A stretch of 31,946 nt of DNA, from positions 1 to 31,946 of the forward strand of contig DMCN01000073.1 in NCBI GenBank assembly GCA_003445795.1, read 5' to 3'. The stretch is from Gallionellaceae bacterium. GTDB lineage: Bacteria; Pseudomonadota; Gammaproteobacteria; Burkholderiales; Gallionellaceae. Under the pieces are notes generated by a model. That model ran no database searches and was not told the DNA's origin. It saw only the letters and a program-made list of their open reading frames with translations. Of the stretch, positions 8,326 to 15,586 are shown in pieces (position 1 is the stretch's first letter; each line of letters begins with the position of its first letter). Position numbers and translations under genes: made by a program.

Positions 8326-8768
8326 CGCCGCCGCTGGCGGTCTTTTCTTGCCAGCCACACATGCAACGGCAGCAGCAACACCAGCGCAACGCCCAATACC
8401 TGATGCAACATGCTGAGAGCATCGCGCCAGTCCTCGTGCGGCGGGTAGTACAGCGTCAGTCCGCTGCCCGCGAGCAACAGCAAGAACACTGACATCGCCA
8501 ACCCGCTTGCGCGGTTGCGCTGCGCGCGCCAGTTGCCTTGTTGATGCAGCGCATACAAGCGACCCACAATCCACAGCAGCACATAAGCCGCCACGCCGTG
8601 CAGCACCAGCACGCGGTGCCGCCATGCGCGCAGCGGGTCGGTGTAGTCCTCGGCATGCAGATTCCAGCCGAGCACGATCCACAGCACACCGCTCAGCGCG
8701 ACGAGACCGCAGGCGGCCAGTACCTGCCTGCGCGCCGACGGACCGAGATGCATGCCCCATGCACTCAT
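8307..8768 (-). CDS. Four-helix membrane protein with conserved histidines, cytochrome b-like
   Basis: 153 residues with four hydrophobic helices (about 15-36, 53-72, 88-106, 121-140). Histidines lie at helix ends in the pattern expected for haem ligands: His51 and His57 (RHRVLVLHG), His122 (LHQVLG) and His136 (PLHVW). This resembles DUF4405-type diheme membrane subunits, but no family match could be run. Its start overlaps the stop of the FMN-binding protein gene as ATGA, so the two are coupled. Likely role (inference): passing electrons from quinol across the membrane to the periplasmic flavoprotein. The last residues overlap a repeat-like element. Confidence 0.65.
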   Translation of the reverse strand: MSAWGMHLGPSARRQVLAACGLVALSGVLWIVLGWNLHAEDYTDPLRAWRHRVLVLHGVAAYVLLWIVGRLYALHQQGNWRAQRNRASGLAMSVFLLLLAGSGLTLYYPPHEDWRDALSMLHQVLGVALVLLLPLHVWLARKDRQRRRNYHHS

Positions 8769-9280
8769 AGCTTGGCTCCCTTGTTCACGTGCCGGTCGAG
8801 CAGCAAGGCGAGCCGCGTCAAGCGGCTTAACGCGCGCACCGACAGCGTCGCGCCGGAGATGCCGTCGATGTGGCGATCCAGTCTTTGTCCTTCAGCCAGC
8901 TTCGCCCCTGAGAATTGAGCGGTGAACGCCGGGCTTTTCACCTCCCAGCCGCGGCTCTCGCGATACACCAGCACCTTCACGCGCTCGACTGCCCCGTTGT
9001 TGATCGCGATGCCGACGGTGATCGGCATCTCCTTGCCGATTTCGTCCAGCACCCACACCGTACGCTTCTCGCTGCGCCAGTAGCGCACGCGTGCGGCGGG
9101 GTAGTCGTGTTCGAGGATGGTGCGCACCGCGGGCTGCAAGTCGCCGACGATCCACAGCAGTTCTGCGGCGGGCGGCTTGCCCAGCGTCTCGCCGAGGAAG
9201 CGGTCGATCTCTGCGTCCTGATCAGCTGCCCATGCTGGCAACGCCAGCATGAACAACAGCAATGTGCGCAAGCCGGTCAT
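8765..9280 (-). CDS. Periplasmic FMN-binding domain protein
   Basis: 171 residues from the ATG at 9280, which opens a signal peptide (MTGLRTLLLFMLALPAWA). The frame extends upstream to 9325, but that would bury the signal and overlap the porin gene. The C-terminal half has the FMN-binding domain with DGISGAT at 139-145, matching the D-x-x-(S/T)-G-A-T motif in which the last threonine (Thr145) receives FMN covalently from an ApbE transferase (family knowledge). No apbE gene is in the window. The gene starts one base after the porin stop and overlaps the membrane-protein start, giving a tight three-gene unit. Confidence 0.85.
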   Translation of the reverse strand: MTGLRTLLLFMLALPAWAADQDAEIDRFLGETLGKPPAAELLWIVGDLQPAVRTILEHDYPAARVRYWRSEKRTVWVLDEIGKEMPITVGIAINNGAVERVKVLVYRESRGWEVKSPAFTAQFSGAKLAEGQRLDRHIDGISGATLSVRALSRLTRLALLLDRHVNKGAKL

Positions 9281-9281
9281 A

Positions 9282-10517
9282 TCAGAACTGGTAGCCCAGG
9301 CCGAGATTGAATCCGTCGTACTCATCCTGCCCGCCCGGCACCTGCTGGTTCTGGTAATCCAGCTTCACCACCACATCGGCATGCGGCCAGAAATTCACGC
9401 CGAGGTCTGTCTGTCTGTAGCGGCTGTCCGCCACATCGCCCGCACGGTTGTCCCAGCTGCTGCGGCGCACGAACACGCCCCACTGCTCGGTGAATTTCCA
9501 GGAGGGTTCCACATACCAGCCGTTCTGCTTGTCCGCGCCGACCGCCTTGGGGCCGCTGCCGTCCAGGCTCCATGCGGCATACAGCGTGCGCAATCCGAAC
9601 CTGCCGTGGTTCAGCACCGCATGAGCTTCATACAGTGTCGCCGCCCCCGCAGTGGTTTCGACGCTCTGGCTGATATCGGTCTGGCGTTGCAGCGTGGTGG
9701 CCAGCTCGATGCCGGGGAGACCGGTCCATTTCAGGCGCGCGGTGTAGGCGGGGTCTTTGGCTTTGGCGCTGGCACCGTTCAGGCGGCCGTCGCGCACCGC
9801 GAAGTTCTTGGCCGCGGTCGTCGCCAGTCCGCTGCTGATCATGCCGTCGACGGTGATGGTGTCCGCCAGCCGCGCCGTGACCGCGACACCGCCCTCGCGC
9901 CAGGTGGTTGGGATGATATTGGTCTCCACCGGATTGCGTTCCACACCGTAGAAGGTGGGCGGTTCATGTGTCTCGCTGATGATGCCGACCGGCATCACCA
10001 TCAGGCCGGCTTTCACCGACATCGCCTCGCTCACGGTGAAGTCCAGATACATCTGCTCCACCGCGACCACGCCCGAGCTGCCCGTCGCGGTGTCCTTGGC
10101 CATCGCGTGTTCCACTTCCAGTTCGGAGAAGAAACGCGTCGACTCGTCGAACTGGTGGCCCATGAACAGCACGAAGCGGTGCAGGTCCAGTTCGTCCTTG
10201 TTGGTCCCGCCCGCTTTGCGGTTCTTCAGCTTGTTGAGGTGCAGCTCGCCGTAACCGCCGATGCTGGTGGCGCTGTTGGTCGAGCCGCCCTGGCTGGCGA
10301 TCCTGTCCATCTGATTGCCGGTGGCTTCGACCTTCTGTTCGGTCTGCTTTACCTGGTCCTTCAGAGTACGGTTCTCGCTTTCCAGCGTGTTCAGACGTTG
10401 TTCCAGTGCCTTGAGGCGGTCATCGGTGTTGGTTTCGGCTGCGGCGGGAGTGCTCAGGATGCCCATCAAGGCCAGAGTCAGCACGGTGAGAGGCAGGTGG
10501 TTGGGACGGCGTTGCAT
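9282..10517 (-). CDS. Outer-membrane porin, OprP/OprO-like, with N-terminal coiled coil
   Basis: 411 residues. The start at 10517 is chosen for its TAGGAG site 7 bases upstream and for opening the signal peptide (cleavage near TPAAA-ET). A coiled coil (DDRLKALEQRLNTLESENRT) follows, then a beta-barrel rich in alternating patterns that ends in the outer-membrane signature LGLGYQF with terminal Phe. The barrel type resembles phosphate-selective porin O/P proteins, but the transported solute is unknown. It is the first gene of a three-gene operon, behind Fur-box-like palindromes and divergent from fur. Confidence 0.82.
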   Translation of the reverse strand: MQRRPNHLPLTVLTLALMGILSTPAAAETNTDDRLKALEQRLNTLESENRTLKDQVKQTEQKVEATGNQMDRIASQGGSTNSATSIGGYGELHLNKLKNRKAGGTNKDELDLHRFVLFMGHQFDESTRFFSELEVEHAMAKDTATGSSGVVAVEQMYLDFTVSEAMSVKAGLMVMPVGIISETHEPPTFYGVERNPVETNIIPTTWREGGVAVTARLADTITVDGMISSGLATTAAKNFAVRDGRLNGASAKAKDPAYTARLKWTGLPGIELATTLQRQTDISQSVETTAGAATLYEAHAVLNHGRFGLRTLYAAWSLDGSGPKAVGADKQNGWYVEPSWKFTEQWGVFVRRSSWDNRAGDVADSRYRQTDLGVNFWPHADVVVKLDYQNQQVPGGQDEYDGFNLGLGYQF

Positions 10518-10576
10518 ATGAAATCTCCTATTCAAGTGGTTGATATGTTTTAAATTGTTGACTCACTACAAGCAGA

Positions 10577-10591
10577 TGAGAATGATTCGCA
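10577..10591. promoter_or_regulatory. Weak third Fur-box-like site
   Basis: TGAGAA-TGA-TTCGCA is a degenerate version (4 of 6 in the right half) of the two perfect palindromes that follow it, and lies closest to the porin gene. Confidence 0.5.
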
Positions 10592-10610
10592 AGTGAGAAT
10601 GGTTCTCACT
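10592..10610. promoter_or_regulatory. Fur-box palindrome
   Basis: AGTGAGAA-TGG-TTCTCACT is a perfect 8-3-8 palindrome of 19 bp, the length of a classical Fur box and similar in composition (GAGAAT...TTCTC). It lies between the divergent porin operon and fur. Confidence 0.8.
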
Positions 10611-10612
10611 CT

Positions 10613-10633
10613 ACATGAGAATAATTCTCATGT
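10613..10633. promoter_or_regulatory. Fur-box palindrome
   Basis: ACATGAGAAT-A-ATTCTCATGT is a perfect 21-bp palindrome with one central base. Its centre is 22 bases from that of the preceding palindrome. Together they suggest co-operative Fur binding and autoregulation of fur (inference). Confidence 0.82.
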
Positions 10634-10687
10634 GCAAGTATTTTTGTTAAAGTCGCAACCGTAAACACGAACTAAGAGGGAAAACAG

Positions 10688-11113
10688 ATGGAAAGCGAAG
10701 AGCTGCGCAATGTCGGTCTCAAAGTGACCACGCCGCGCCTAAAGATCCTGAGCCTGCTCGAGAGCTCCAAGGCCAAGCACATGACCGCCGAGACCATCTA
10801 CCGGCAATTGAGCGAAGGCGGGGAAGTGATCGGCCTGGCTACCGTTTACCGGGCGTTGGCCCAGTTCGAAGCAGCAGGGCTGATCACCCGGCACCAGTTC
10901 GAAGGCGGCCAGACCGTGTTCGAACTGGAACGCGGCCCGCACCACGACCACATCGTTTGCGTCCGCTGCGGCCGGGTGGAAGAGTTCTACGACAAGGTCA
11001 TCGAAGACCGGCAACGCGAGATCGCCGAGAAACTCGGCTTCACCCTGAGCGACCACGCGCTCACGCTGTATGGCGAATGCAGCAACGGAACCTGCACGGC
11101 GAAGAACGGATAG
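10688..11113 (+). CDS. fur: Ferric uptake regulator Fur
   Basis: 141 residues. The N-terminal winged helix (LKVTTPRLKILSLLE, GLATVYRALAQFEAAGLI) is followed by the metal-sensing dimerisation domain with HHDH near residue 87, the structural zinc pair CVRC, and a second cysteine pair CSNGTC at the C-terminus. Fur with Fe(II) represses iron-uptake genes. The gene follows two perfect Fur palindromes, so autoregulation is likely. The divergent operon is the most obvious target in the window. I prefer Fur to Zur or PerR because of the Fur-type boxes and the overall sequence. Confidence 0.92.
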   Translation: MESEELRNVGLKVTTPRLKILSLLESSKAKHMTAETIYRQLSEGGEVIGLATVYRALAQFEAAGLITRHQFEGGQTVFELERGPHHDHIVCVRCGRVEEFYDKVIEDRQREIAEKLGFTLSDHALTLYGECSNGTCTAKNG

Positions 11114-11138
11114 GAGAAACGCTGAATTTAAGTTGTCC

Positions 11139-11167
11139 GTTCGTGGTGAGCTTGTCGAACCATGAAC
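11139..11167. repeat. Short inverted repeat resembling a dispersed intergenic unit
   Basis: GTTCGTGG and CCATGAAC (7 of 8 paired) flank TGAGCTTGTCGAA. This GTTCGTGGTGAGCTTGTCGAAC-type unit is familiar to me as a dispersed intergenic repeat in proteobacteria; only one copy is present here. It lies between fur and the PII gene. Confidence 0.45.
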
Positions 11168-11202
11168 TCATACAAGGAATGTGCGCCGAATTCCGATTCG
11201 GC

Positions 11203-11208
11203 TATACT
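11203..11208 (+). promoter_or_regulatory. Possible -10 element of the PII gene
   Basis: TATACT lies 30 bases ahead of the PII start. No convincing -35 and no sigma-54 type GG-N10-GC pair were found, so this is weak support. Confidence 0.3.
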
Positions 11209-11237
11209 TGCCGCAAACGTCCAAAAAGGAAGTCACC

Positions 11238-11576
11238 ATGAAGAAGATCGAAGCCATCATCAAACCGTTCAAACTCGACGAAGTGCGCGAAGCCCTCAAC
11301 GACCTCGGCGTCAGCGGCCTGACCGTGACCGAAGTCAAAGGCTTCGGCCGCCAGAAGGGCCACACCGAGCTGTATCGCGGCGCCGAATACGTGGTCGACT
11401 TCCTGCCCAAGATCAAAGTGGAAGTGGTGATCGCCGCCTCCATGCTGGACACTGCCGTCGAAGCCATCGTCAAAGCCGCCAACACCGGCAAGATCGGCGA
11501 CGGCAAGATCTTCATCACCTCGGTCGAGCAAGTCATCCGCATCCGTACCGGCGAGACCAACGAGACTGCGCTTTAA
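11238..11576 (+). CDS. glnB: Nitrogen regulatory protein PII (GlnB/GlnK)
   Basis: 112 residues, the family standard. ATG 11238 has an AAAGGA site upstream; an earlier in-frame start at 11181 adds residues not found in PII proteins. The T-loop carries Tyr51 (RGAEYVVDF), the uridylylation site, and the C-terminal signature is GDGKIFITSVEQVIRIRTGE. PII senses 2-oxoglutarate, ATP/ADP and, through GlnD, glutamine, and signals to NtrB/NtrC and glutamine synthetase adenylylation. No amtB is adjacent, so glnB is somewhat likelier than glnK. Nitrogen control matters to the nitrate locus at 21-31 kb in this window. Confidence 0.93.
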   Translation: MKKIEAIIKPFKLDEVREALNDLGVSGLTVTEVKGFGRQKGHTELYRGAEYVVDFLPKIKVEVVIAASMLDTAVEAIVKAANTGKIGDGKIFITSVEQVIRIRTGETNETAL

Positions 11577-11600
11577 TTTTTCGGTTTCAGGAAATACGAA

Positions 11601-11625
11601 CGCCACAGCAGGTTCTGCTGTGGCG
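11601..11625 (+). terminator. Strong rho-independent terminator after the PII gene
   Basis: A perfect 11-bp stem (CGCCACAGCAG / CTGCTGTGGCG) with a GTT loop, extended by two A-T pairs, is followed by TTTTGTTTTG. Confidence 0.92.
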
Positions 11626-11627
11626 TT

Positions 11628-11906
11628 TTGTTTTGTGTTCGGCGTTGAATTAAAGCAGGAGAAGATGTTCGAGGACTGTGCTGTGTTCTTCCGCTGATCA
11701 GCCATAGTGGACTGTGGCAGTATGATGAAAAGGCTGTCGGTGTAACCTGCTGGAATGTCCGCTTCCAACTATTTCGAACCATCACTTTCGGCCAGCATGC
11801 GACATTCAAAGTTGAAGATAGGTTGCCTGAAAGCAGCGACGCTGCTTGAGCAATCCTGGACGTTCAAGACAGCATCTGGTTTTGACGTCTCTTTCCCGCA
11901 AGAATC
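11628..11906. other. Gene-free stretch between the PII terminator and the rhodanese gene
   Basis: No coding region, RNA gene or clear repeat is supported here on either strand. Short open frames exist but lack ribosome sites and recognisable sequence. Confidence 0.6.
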
Positions 11907-12284
11907 TCACTTCACCTTGCTACGTATCTTTGCTGCATTTTCAACCGCATCAAAACCGCCTTTGGCTTTCCAATCGGCAAAGCCTCCCTGGATGATGCGC
12001 ACGTTTTCATACCCTGCGACCCGCAGAGCGAAGCCGGCTTGGGCGGAAAGCGAGCCGGTGTTGCAGTAGATCAGCACGGATTTGTCTTTCGGGATAGACG
12101 CGCGCTTTTCCAGCACCTGACGCCATTCGAGATTCACGGCGCCGGGAATGTGCTCCTTGTCGAACTGCGCCTTGTCGCGTGCATCGATCACATGGAAGCG
12201 CTTCCAATCGTCTTTGGGAATTTGTTCGGGGGAGATGGTGCCGCCGCTGTAGTCTACGAAGTCGAGATAGATCGGCGGAGTCAT
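11907..12284 (-). CDS. Rhodanese-like protein without signal peptide (duplicate copy)
   Basis: 125 residues. The rhodanese core has HVIDARDKAQFDKEHIPGA and the active-site loop YCNTGSLSAQAG with its cysteine, then VRIIQGGFADW. It is closely related to the secreted rhodanese at 14362-14823, including 122 consecutive identical bases, but starts after the point where that copy has its signal peptide (MTPPIYLDFVDYSGG against EEYLAFVDYGGG). It should therefore be cytoplasmic. The start codon overlaps the stop of the MFS gene (ATGA on the minus strand), so the two are translationally coupled. Confidence 0.88.
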   Translation of the reverse strand: MTPPIYLDFVDYSGGTISPEQIPKDDWKRFHVIDARDKAQFDKEHIPGAVNLEWRQVLEKRASIPKDKSVLIYCNTGSLSAQAGFALRVAGYENVRIIQGGFADWKAKGGFDAVENAAKIRSKVK

Positions 12285-13462
12285 GCGGGACTTTCCTGCT
12301 GCCGCAATCGCCGTTCGATGTTCAGCGTCAACACTAGCGCAATGACCAGCAAAGGCACTACCGCCAGGTTCAGCGCGACCCAGCCGAAACGATCATAGAA
12401 CCAGCCGGCAGAGAGTGTGGAGGCGGCGGACAGGCCGAAGATCGAGGACTCGTTGATCCCCTGGACCTTCAATTGTTCGGATGGGCGATACGTTTGGGTG
12501 AGCAGCGTCGTTCCGCCGATGAAAGCGAAGTTCCATCCCACGCCGAGCAGGATCAGCGCCGACAGGAAATGCAGGAACTCGATCCCGAGCAGGCTGACGA
12601 CGACGTGCCCCAGCAGCAGAATGAAACCGATCTGCATGATCCGCGGTGCGCCGTGACGCTTGATCAGCGAACCGGTAAAGAATGAAGGCGCGAACATTCC
12701 AACGACATGCCACTGGATGACCGGTGTGATGCTGGTTCCCGGCAAGCCGCAACCCAGTATCGCCAGCGGTGTGGCCGTCATCACCATGATCATCACCGCA
12801 TAGCCGATCGCCGCTCCCAGAATGGATACCTGCAACGTGGGTTGGGCGAGTATTTCGCGCAAAGGGCGCGGGGCGATGGAGTGGGTGACGGCGACAGGTT
12901 TGAGACGAACCTGCGAAAGCACGGCGAGTGCGAGCAGGCTTAGCGCACCCTGTGCCAGGTAGGAGCCGACGAACAGACTGCCGATTATCCAGTCACGGCC
13001 CCATTGGCCCAGTTGCGGGCCGAGGAACGCGGCGACGATGCCGCCCGCGACGACCCAGGCGATCGCCCGGCTGGTATGGCTTGCCTCGGTGGCCTCCACC
13101 GCGGCGAAACGATAGTAGCTGGCAAAACCCTGATAACTGCCCAGCAGCAGGTGCCCGGCGACGAACAGCGCGAACGAACTCTGCTGCAGTGCGAACACGC
13201 ACAGCAGGCTGCCCGCCAGTCCCAGCGCGGCTCCGGTCAGAAAGCCGGTGCGCCTGCCGAAGCGGCGCATCAGCATGGACGCCGGCAACGAGGCGATCGC
13301 CGTGCCGATCACCATCACGGCGATAGGCAACGTGGCGAGGCCTTTGTCCGACGCCAGCACGCCGCCGAGAACGGCGCCGAGCGCCATCGACATCACGATG
13401 GCGGAAAGCATCAGGGCCTGGCTGAAGGCCAGAAGCAGAACGTTGCGACGACCGATGAACAT
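12281..13462 (-). CDS. MFS transporter
   Basis: 393 residues with about twelve hydrophobic helices. The MFS loop 2-3 motif is visible as MLMRRFGRRTGF after helix 2, and an equivalent SLIKRHGAPR begins the second half. AGGAAA stands ahead of the ATG at 13462. The substrate is unknown. It is coupled to a cytoplasmic rhodanese and lies behind the glutamine amidotransferase gene, so a sulfur compound is conceivable but unproven. Confidence 0.82.
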   Translation of the reverse strand: MFIGRRNVLLLAFSQALMLSAIVMSMALGAVLGGVLASDKGLATLPIAVMVIGTAIASLPASMLMRRFGRRTGFLTGAALGLAGSLLCVFALQQSSFALFVAGHLLLGSYQGFASYYRFAAVEATEASHTSRAIAWVVAGGIVAAFLGPQLGQWGRDWIIGSLFVGSYLAQGALSLLALAVLSQVRLKPVAVTHSIAPRPLREILAQPTLQVSILGAAIGYAVMIMVMTATPLAILGCGLPGTSITPVIQWHVVGMFAPSFFTGSLIKRHGAPRIMQIGFILLLGHVVVSLLGIEFLHFLSALILLGVGWNFAFIGGTTLLTQTYRPSEQLKVQGINESSIFGLSAASTLSAGWFYDRFGWVALNLAVVPLLVIALVLTLNIERRLRQQESPA

Positions 13463-13486
13463 ATTTTTCCTGTCTTGCGTATTGAG

Positions 13487-14257
13487 CTATTTAGAGAAGA
13501 GGGCTGGCTGCGTCATCACGCGTCCGAGCAATTTACCGGCGCGGTATACACGCAATTCGCCCGCTTCGAACGCCGTCCACTTTTCGTTCTCTTCCAGCGG
13601 TTCAGTCGCAACCAGGACGCTGTTGAGCGGAGTATCTTCGGATTGGTCTGATCCTGAGCGTTCCAGATAATTCAGTCGGTCATGACCGTAGGCGATCAAG
13701 TGTTCGCCGTCCGACATCAGAAAATTGAACTTTCCATGCAAGGCAACCAGGCCGCTCACTACCGCCAGATTTTCAAACCAGGTGGAAGGGGTCGCGGAAG
13801 GCAGGCTGTGGAAATGCCGGGCAATATTATCAAGGAGATGACAAAAGGCGTATTCGGAGTCCGTTTTGCCCGTGGGGCAGCAGACCGGGTTGTTGCCGGA
13901 CAATTCGATGTCCACGATGTCCGGCACCATGCCGTTGTGGGCGAACACCCATTCCTTGCCGCAGCACACCCGCTGAAACGGGTGCGTGTTGTTCATATTG
14001 ATGTCGGGAGGAAAGCTCGCCTTGCGCACATGCGCGATGACCAGGCTTGAATGAGTGGTTCCGCAGAGTTGTGCGAATAGCGTGCTCCGGTGCGCCGGTA
14101 TCGGTTCCTTGGCAAGGCGGAACGTGCCGCGTTCCTGCCAGGCGAGTCCCCAGCCGTCGGGGTTGTCTGCCGCCCGGCCGTCGCGCAGACGGAACTCGTT
14201 GAGTTCCCGGCTGACATTCGCGGGGTAATCGGACGATATTCCAAACAGTTCGCACAT
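13487..14257 (-). CDS. Class II glutamine amidotransferase (YafJ type)
   Basis: 256 residues. The nucleophile is Cys2 directly after the initiator Met (MCELFGISSD); other Ntn-fold signatures are NPDGWGLAWQ, IAHVRKAS, NTHPFQR and FAHNGMV. The protein is a stand-alone amidotransferase domain; the acceptor is unknown, and EgtC-like or YafJ-like roles are possible. The start codon comes 3 bases after the stop codon of a 25-codon oxidoreductase stub, whose last codons supply the ribosome-binding region (CCAGGG). Confidence 0.87.
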   Translation of the reverse strand: MCELFGISSDYPANVSRELNEFRLRDGRAADNPDGWGLAWQERGTFRLAKEPIPAHRSTLFAQLCGTTHSSLVIAHVRKASFPPDINMNNTHPFQRVCCGKEWVFAHNGMVPDIVDIELSGNNPVCCPTGKTDSEYAFCHLLDNIARHFHSLPSATPSTWFENLAVVSGLVALHGKFNFLMSDGEHLIAYGHDRLNYLERSGSDQSEDTPLNSVLVATEPLEENEKWTAFEAGELRVYRAGKLLGRVMTQPALFSK

Positions 14258-14260
14258 GGC

Positions 14261-14338
14261 TCAGCCCTGGCGCAATTGGCGCGCAGCCGACAATGCGGCA
14301 AAACCGGCGCCGATAATCGATATTCGTTTCATGTTCAT
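14261..14338 (-). pseudogene. N-terminal stub of an FAD/NAD(P)-binding oxidoreductase
   Basis: A 25-codon frame reads MNMKRISIIGAGFAALSAAR then QLRQG and stops at TGA. It holds a full Rossmann dinucleotide-binding start (beta strand, GAGFAA, helix), as at the N-terminus of sulfide:quinone oxidoreductases and related flavoproteins, and has a ribosome site (GGAAG) upstream. Nothing after the stop continues the fold; the amidotransferase gene follows in place of it. The stub lies in a sulfur operon where an sqr-like gene would fit, so I infer deletion or replacement of that gene. It could instead be a translated leader peptide that couples the amidotransferase. Confidence 0.65.
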
Positions 14339-14361
14339 TCTTCCGTTGGCCTCATTTCAAC

Positions 14362-14823
14362 TCACTTGGGGCGCGCAGCCTTCTCCGCCGCATCGAAACC
14401 GCCCTTGCTCTTCCAGTCTGCAAATCCGCCCTGGATGATGCGCACGTTCTCATATCCTGCGACCCGCAGCGCGAAACCGGCCTGGGCGGAAAGCGAGCCG
14501 GTGTTGCAATAGATCAGCACGGGTTTGTCTTTCGGGATAGTCGCGCGTTTTTCCAGCACTTGGCGCCATTCGAGATTCACGGCGCCGGGAATGTGCTCCT
14601 TGTCGAACTGCGCCTTGTCGCGTGCATCGATCACATGGAAGCGCTTCCAATCGTCTTTGGGAATTTGTTCGGGGGAGATGGTGCCCCCGCCGTAATCCAC
14701 GAAAGCGAGATACTCCTCCATCGCCTTGACGGCCTCGTTACTTTCTTCCGCGCTCGCAAGTGCGGGTGCAAGCGACAGGGTCGCGATGGCGGCAGCGTGG
14801 ATCATGAATCGTTGGAAGCCCAT
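14362..14823 (-). CDS. Secreted rhodanese-like sulfurtransferase
   Basis: 153 residues from the ATG at 14823, which has a clean AAGGAGA site; the frame upstream of it lacks signal-peptide character. The signal peptide (MGFQRFMIHAAAIATLSLAP, cleaved near ALASA-EE) is followed by a rhodanese domain with HVIDARDKAQFDKEHIPGA and the active-site loop CNTGSLSAQAG. It is the longer of two rhodanese paralogues in the region and is probably periplasmic. It follows the TauE-type exporter gene by 22 bases and belongs to the sulfur operon read from 18403 downwards. Confidence 0.9.
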   Translation of the reverse strand: MGFQRFMIHAAAIATLSLAPALASAEESNEAVKAMEEYLAFVDYGGGTISPEQIPKDDWKRFHVIDARDKAQFDKEHIPGAVNLEWRQVLEKRATIPKDKPVLIYCNTGSLSAQAGFALRVAGYENVRIIQGGFADWKSKGGFDAAEKAARPK

Positions 14824-14845
14824 ATGTTCTCCTTGGTGTGTCGGT

Positions 14846-15586
14846 TCAAAAGACGCTCTTTGCCATGATGTAAGTCGCCGCAACGACCAGGCTCCAGGCG
14901 AAGGCTTGCTTCAGGGTGTCAGCATGCAACCGTCGTGCCAGACGGGCGCCGGTGAAGCTGGAAAGCACGGTGACCGCGGCAAAGGAACCCATGAGGGTGT
15001 AATTGATCGCCACCGTTCCCATGTAGCCCGCAAAACCGCTGATGGAATTCAGCGACACCACCGCCAGAGAAGTGCCGACCGCCCGTTTCATCGGAACGCC
15101 AGCTAGCAGAACCAGCGCGGGCACGATGAGGAAGCCGCCGCCTACGCCTACCACGCCGGCCAGCAAGCCGACGCCGATCCCGGCAGCAGCCAGCAGCACG
15201 ACATGGGTCTTGTGATCCGACTCGACCTTGACTGCATTTTTGCGCAGCATGCGGTAAGCCGCGATGTACATCACGACCGCGAAAAGGCCAAGCTGGAAAG
15301 CCACCGGTACAACAGCGCCCAGCCGCGCACCGGCATAAGTGCCGATCATGCCGATGGGGCCGAAGGTGGCGGCGGCGCGCCAATCGATATTAGTTTTGCG
15401 CCAGTGATCCAGGGTGGTGAGCGAGGCGGTGATGGCGATGATGCCCAGCCCCATGGCAATGGCTTCTTTGGGTGGTAGATGCAGGAGGTAGATCAGTGCC
15501 GGCACGACGATGATGCCGCCGCCGCTGCCGAAGATGCCCAGTGCAAAGCCGGTGAGCATGCCGGAAAGTGCGGCCAGCATCAGCAT
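14846..15586 (-). CDS. TauE/SafE-family sulfite/organosulfonate exporter
   Basis: 246 residues with about eight helices arranged as two halves, each opening on a glycine-rich helix: FALGIFGSGGGIIVVPALIY and LLAGVVGVGGGFLIVPALVL. This internal repeat is the TauE/SafE hallmark. Members export sulfite, sulfonates or related anions. The start overlaps the end of the MFS gene by 7 bases, so the genes are coupled. In this context, export of sulfite made by the persulfide dioxygenase upstream is a natural inference. Confidence 0.88.
   Translation of the reverse strand: MLMLAALSGMLTGFALGIFGSGGGIIVVPALIYLLHLPPKEAIAMGLGIIAITASLTTLDHWRKTNIDWRAAATFGPIGMIGTYAGARLGAVVPVAFQLGLFAVVMYIAAYRMLRKNAVKVESDHKTHVVLLAAAGIGVGLLAGVVGVGGGFLIVPALVLLAGVPMKRAVGTSLAVVSLNSISGFAGYMGTVAINYTLMGSFAAVTVLSSFTGARLARRLHADTLKQAFAWSLVVAATYIMAKSVF

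Noticed and set aside
11190..11215. Sigma-54 promoter for the PII gene
   Set aside because: A TTGC is present but the GG is 8 rather than 10 bases away, so the required spacing fails.
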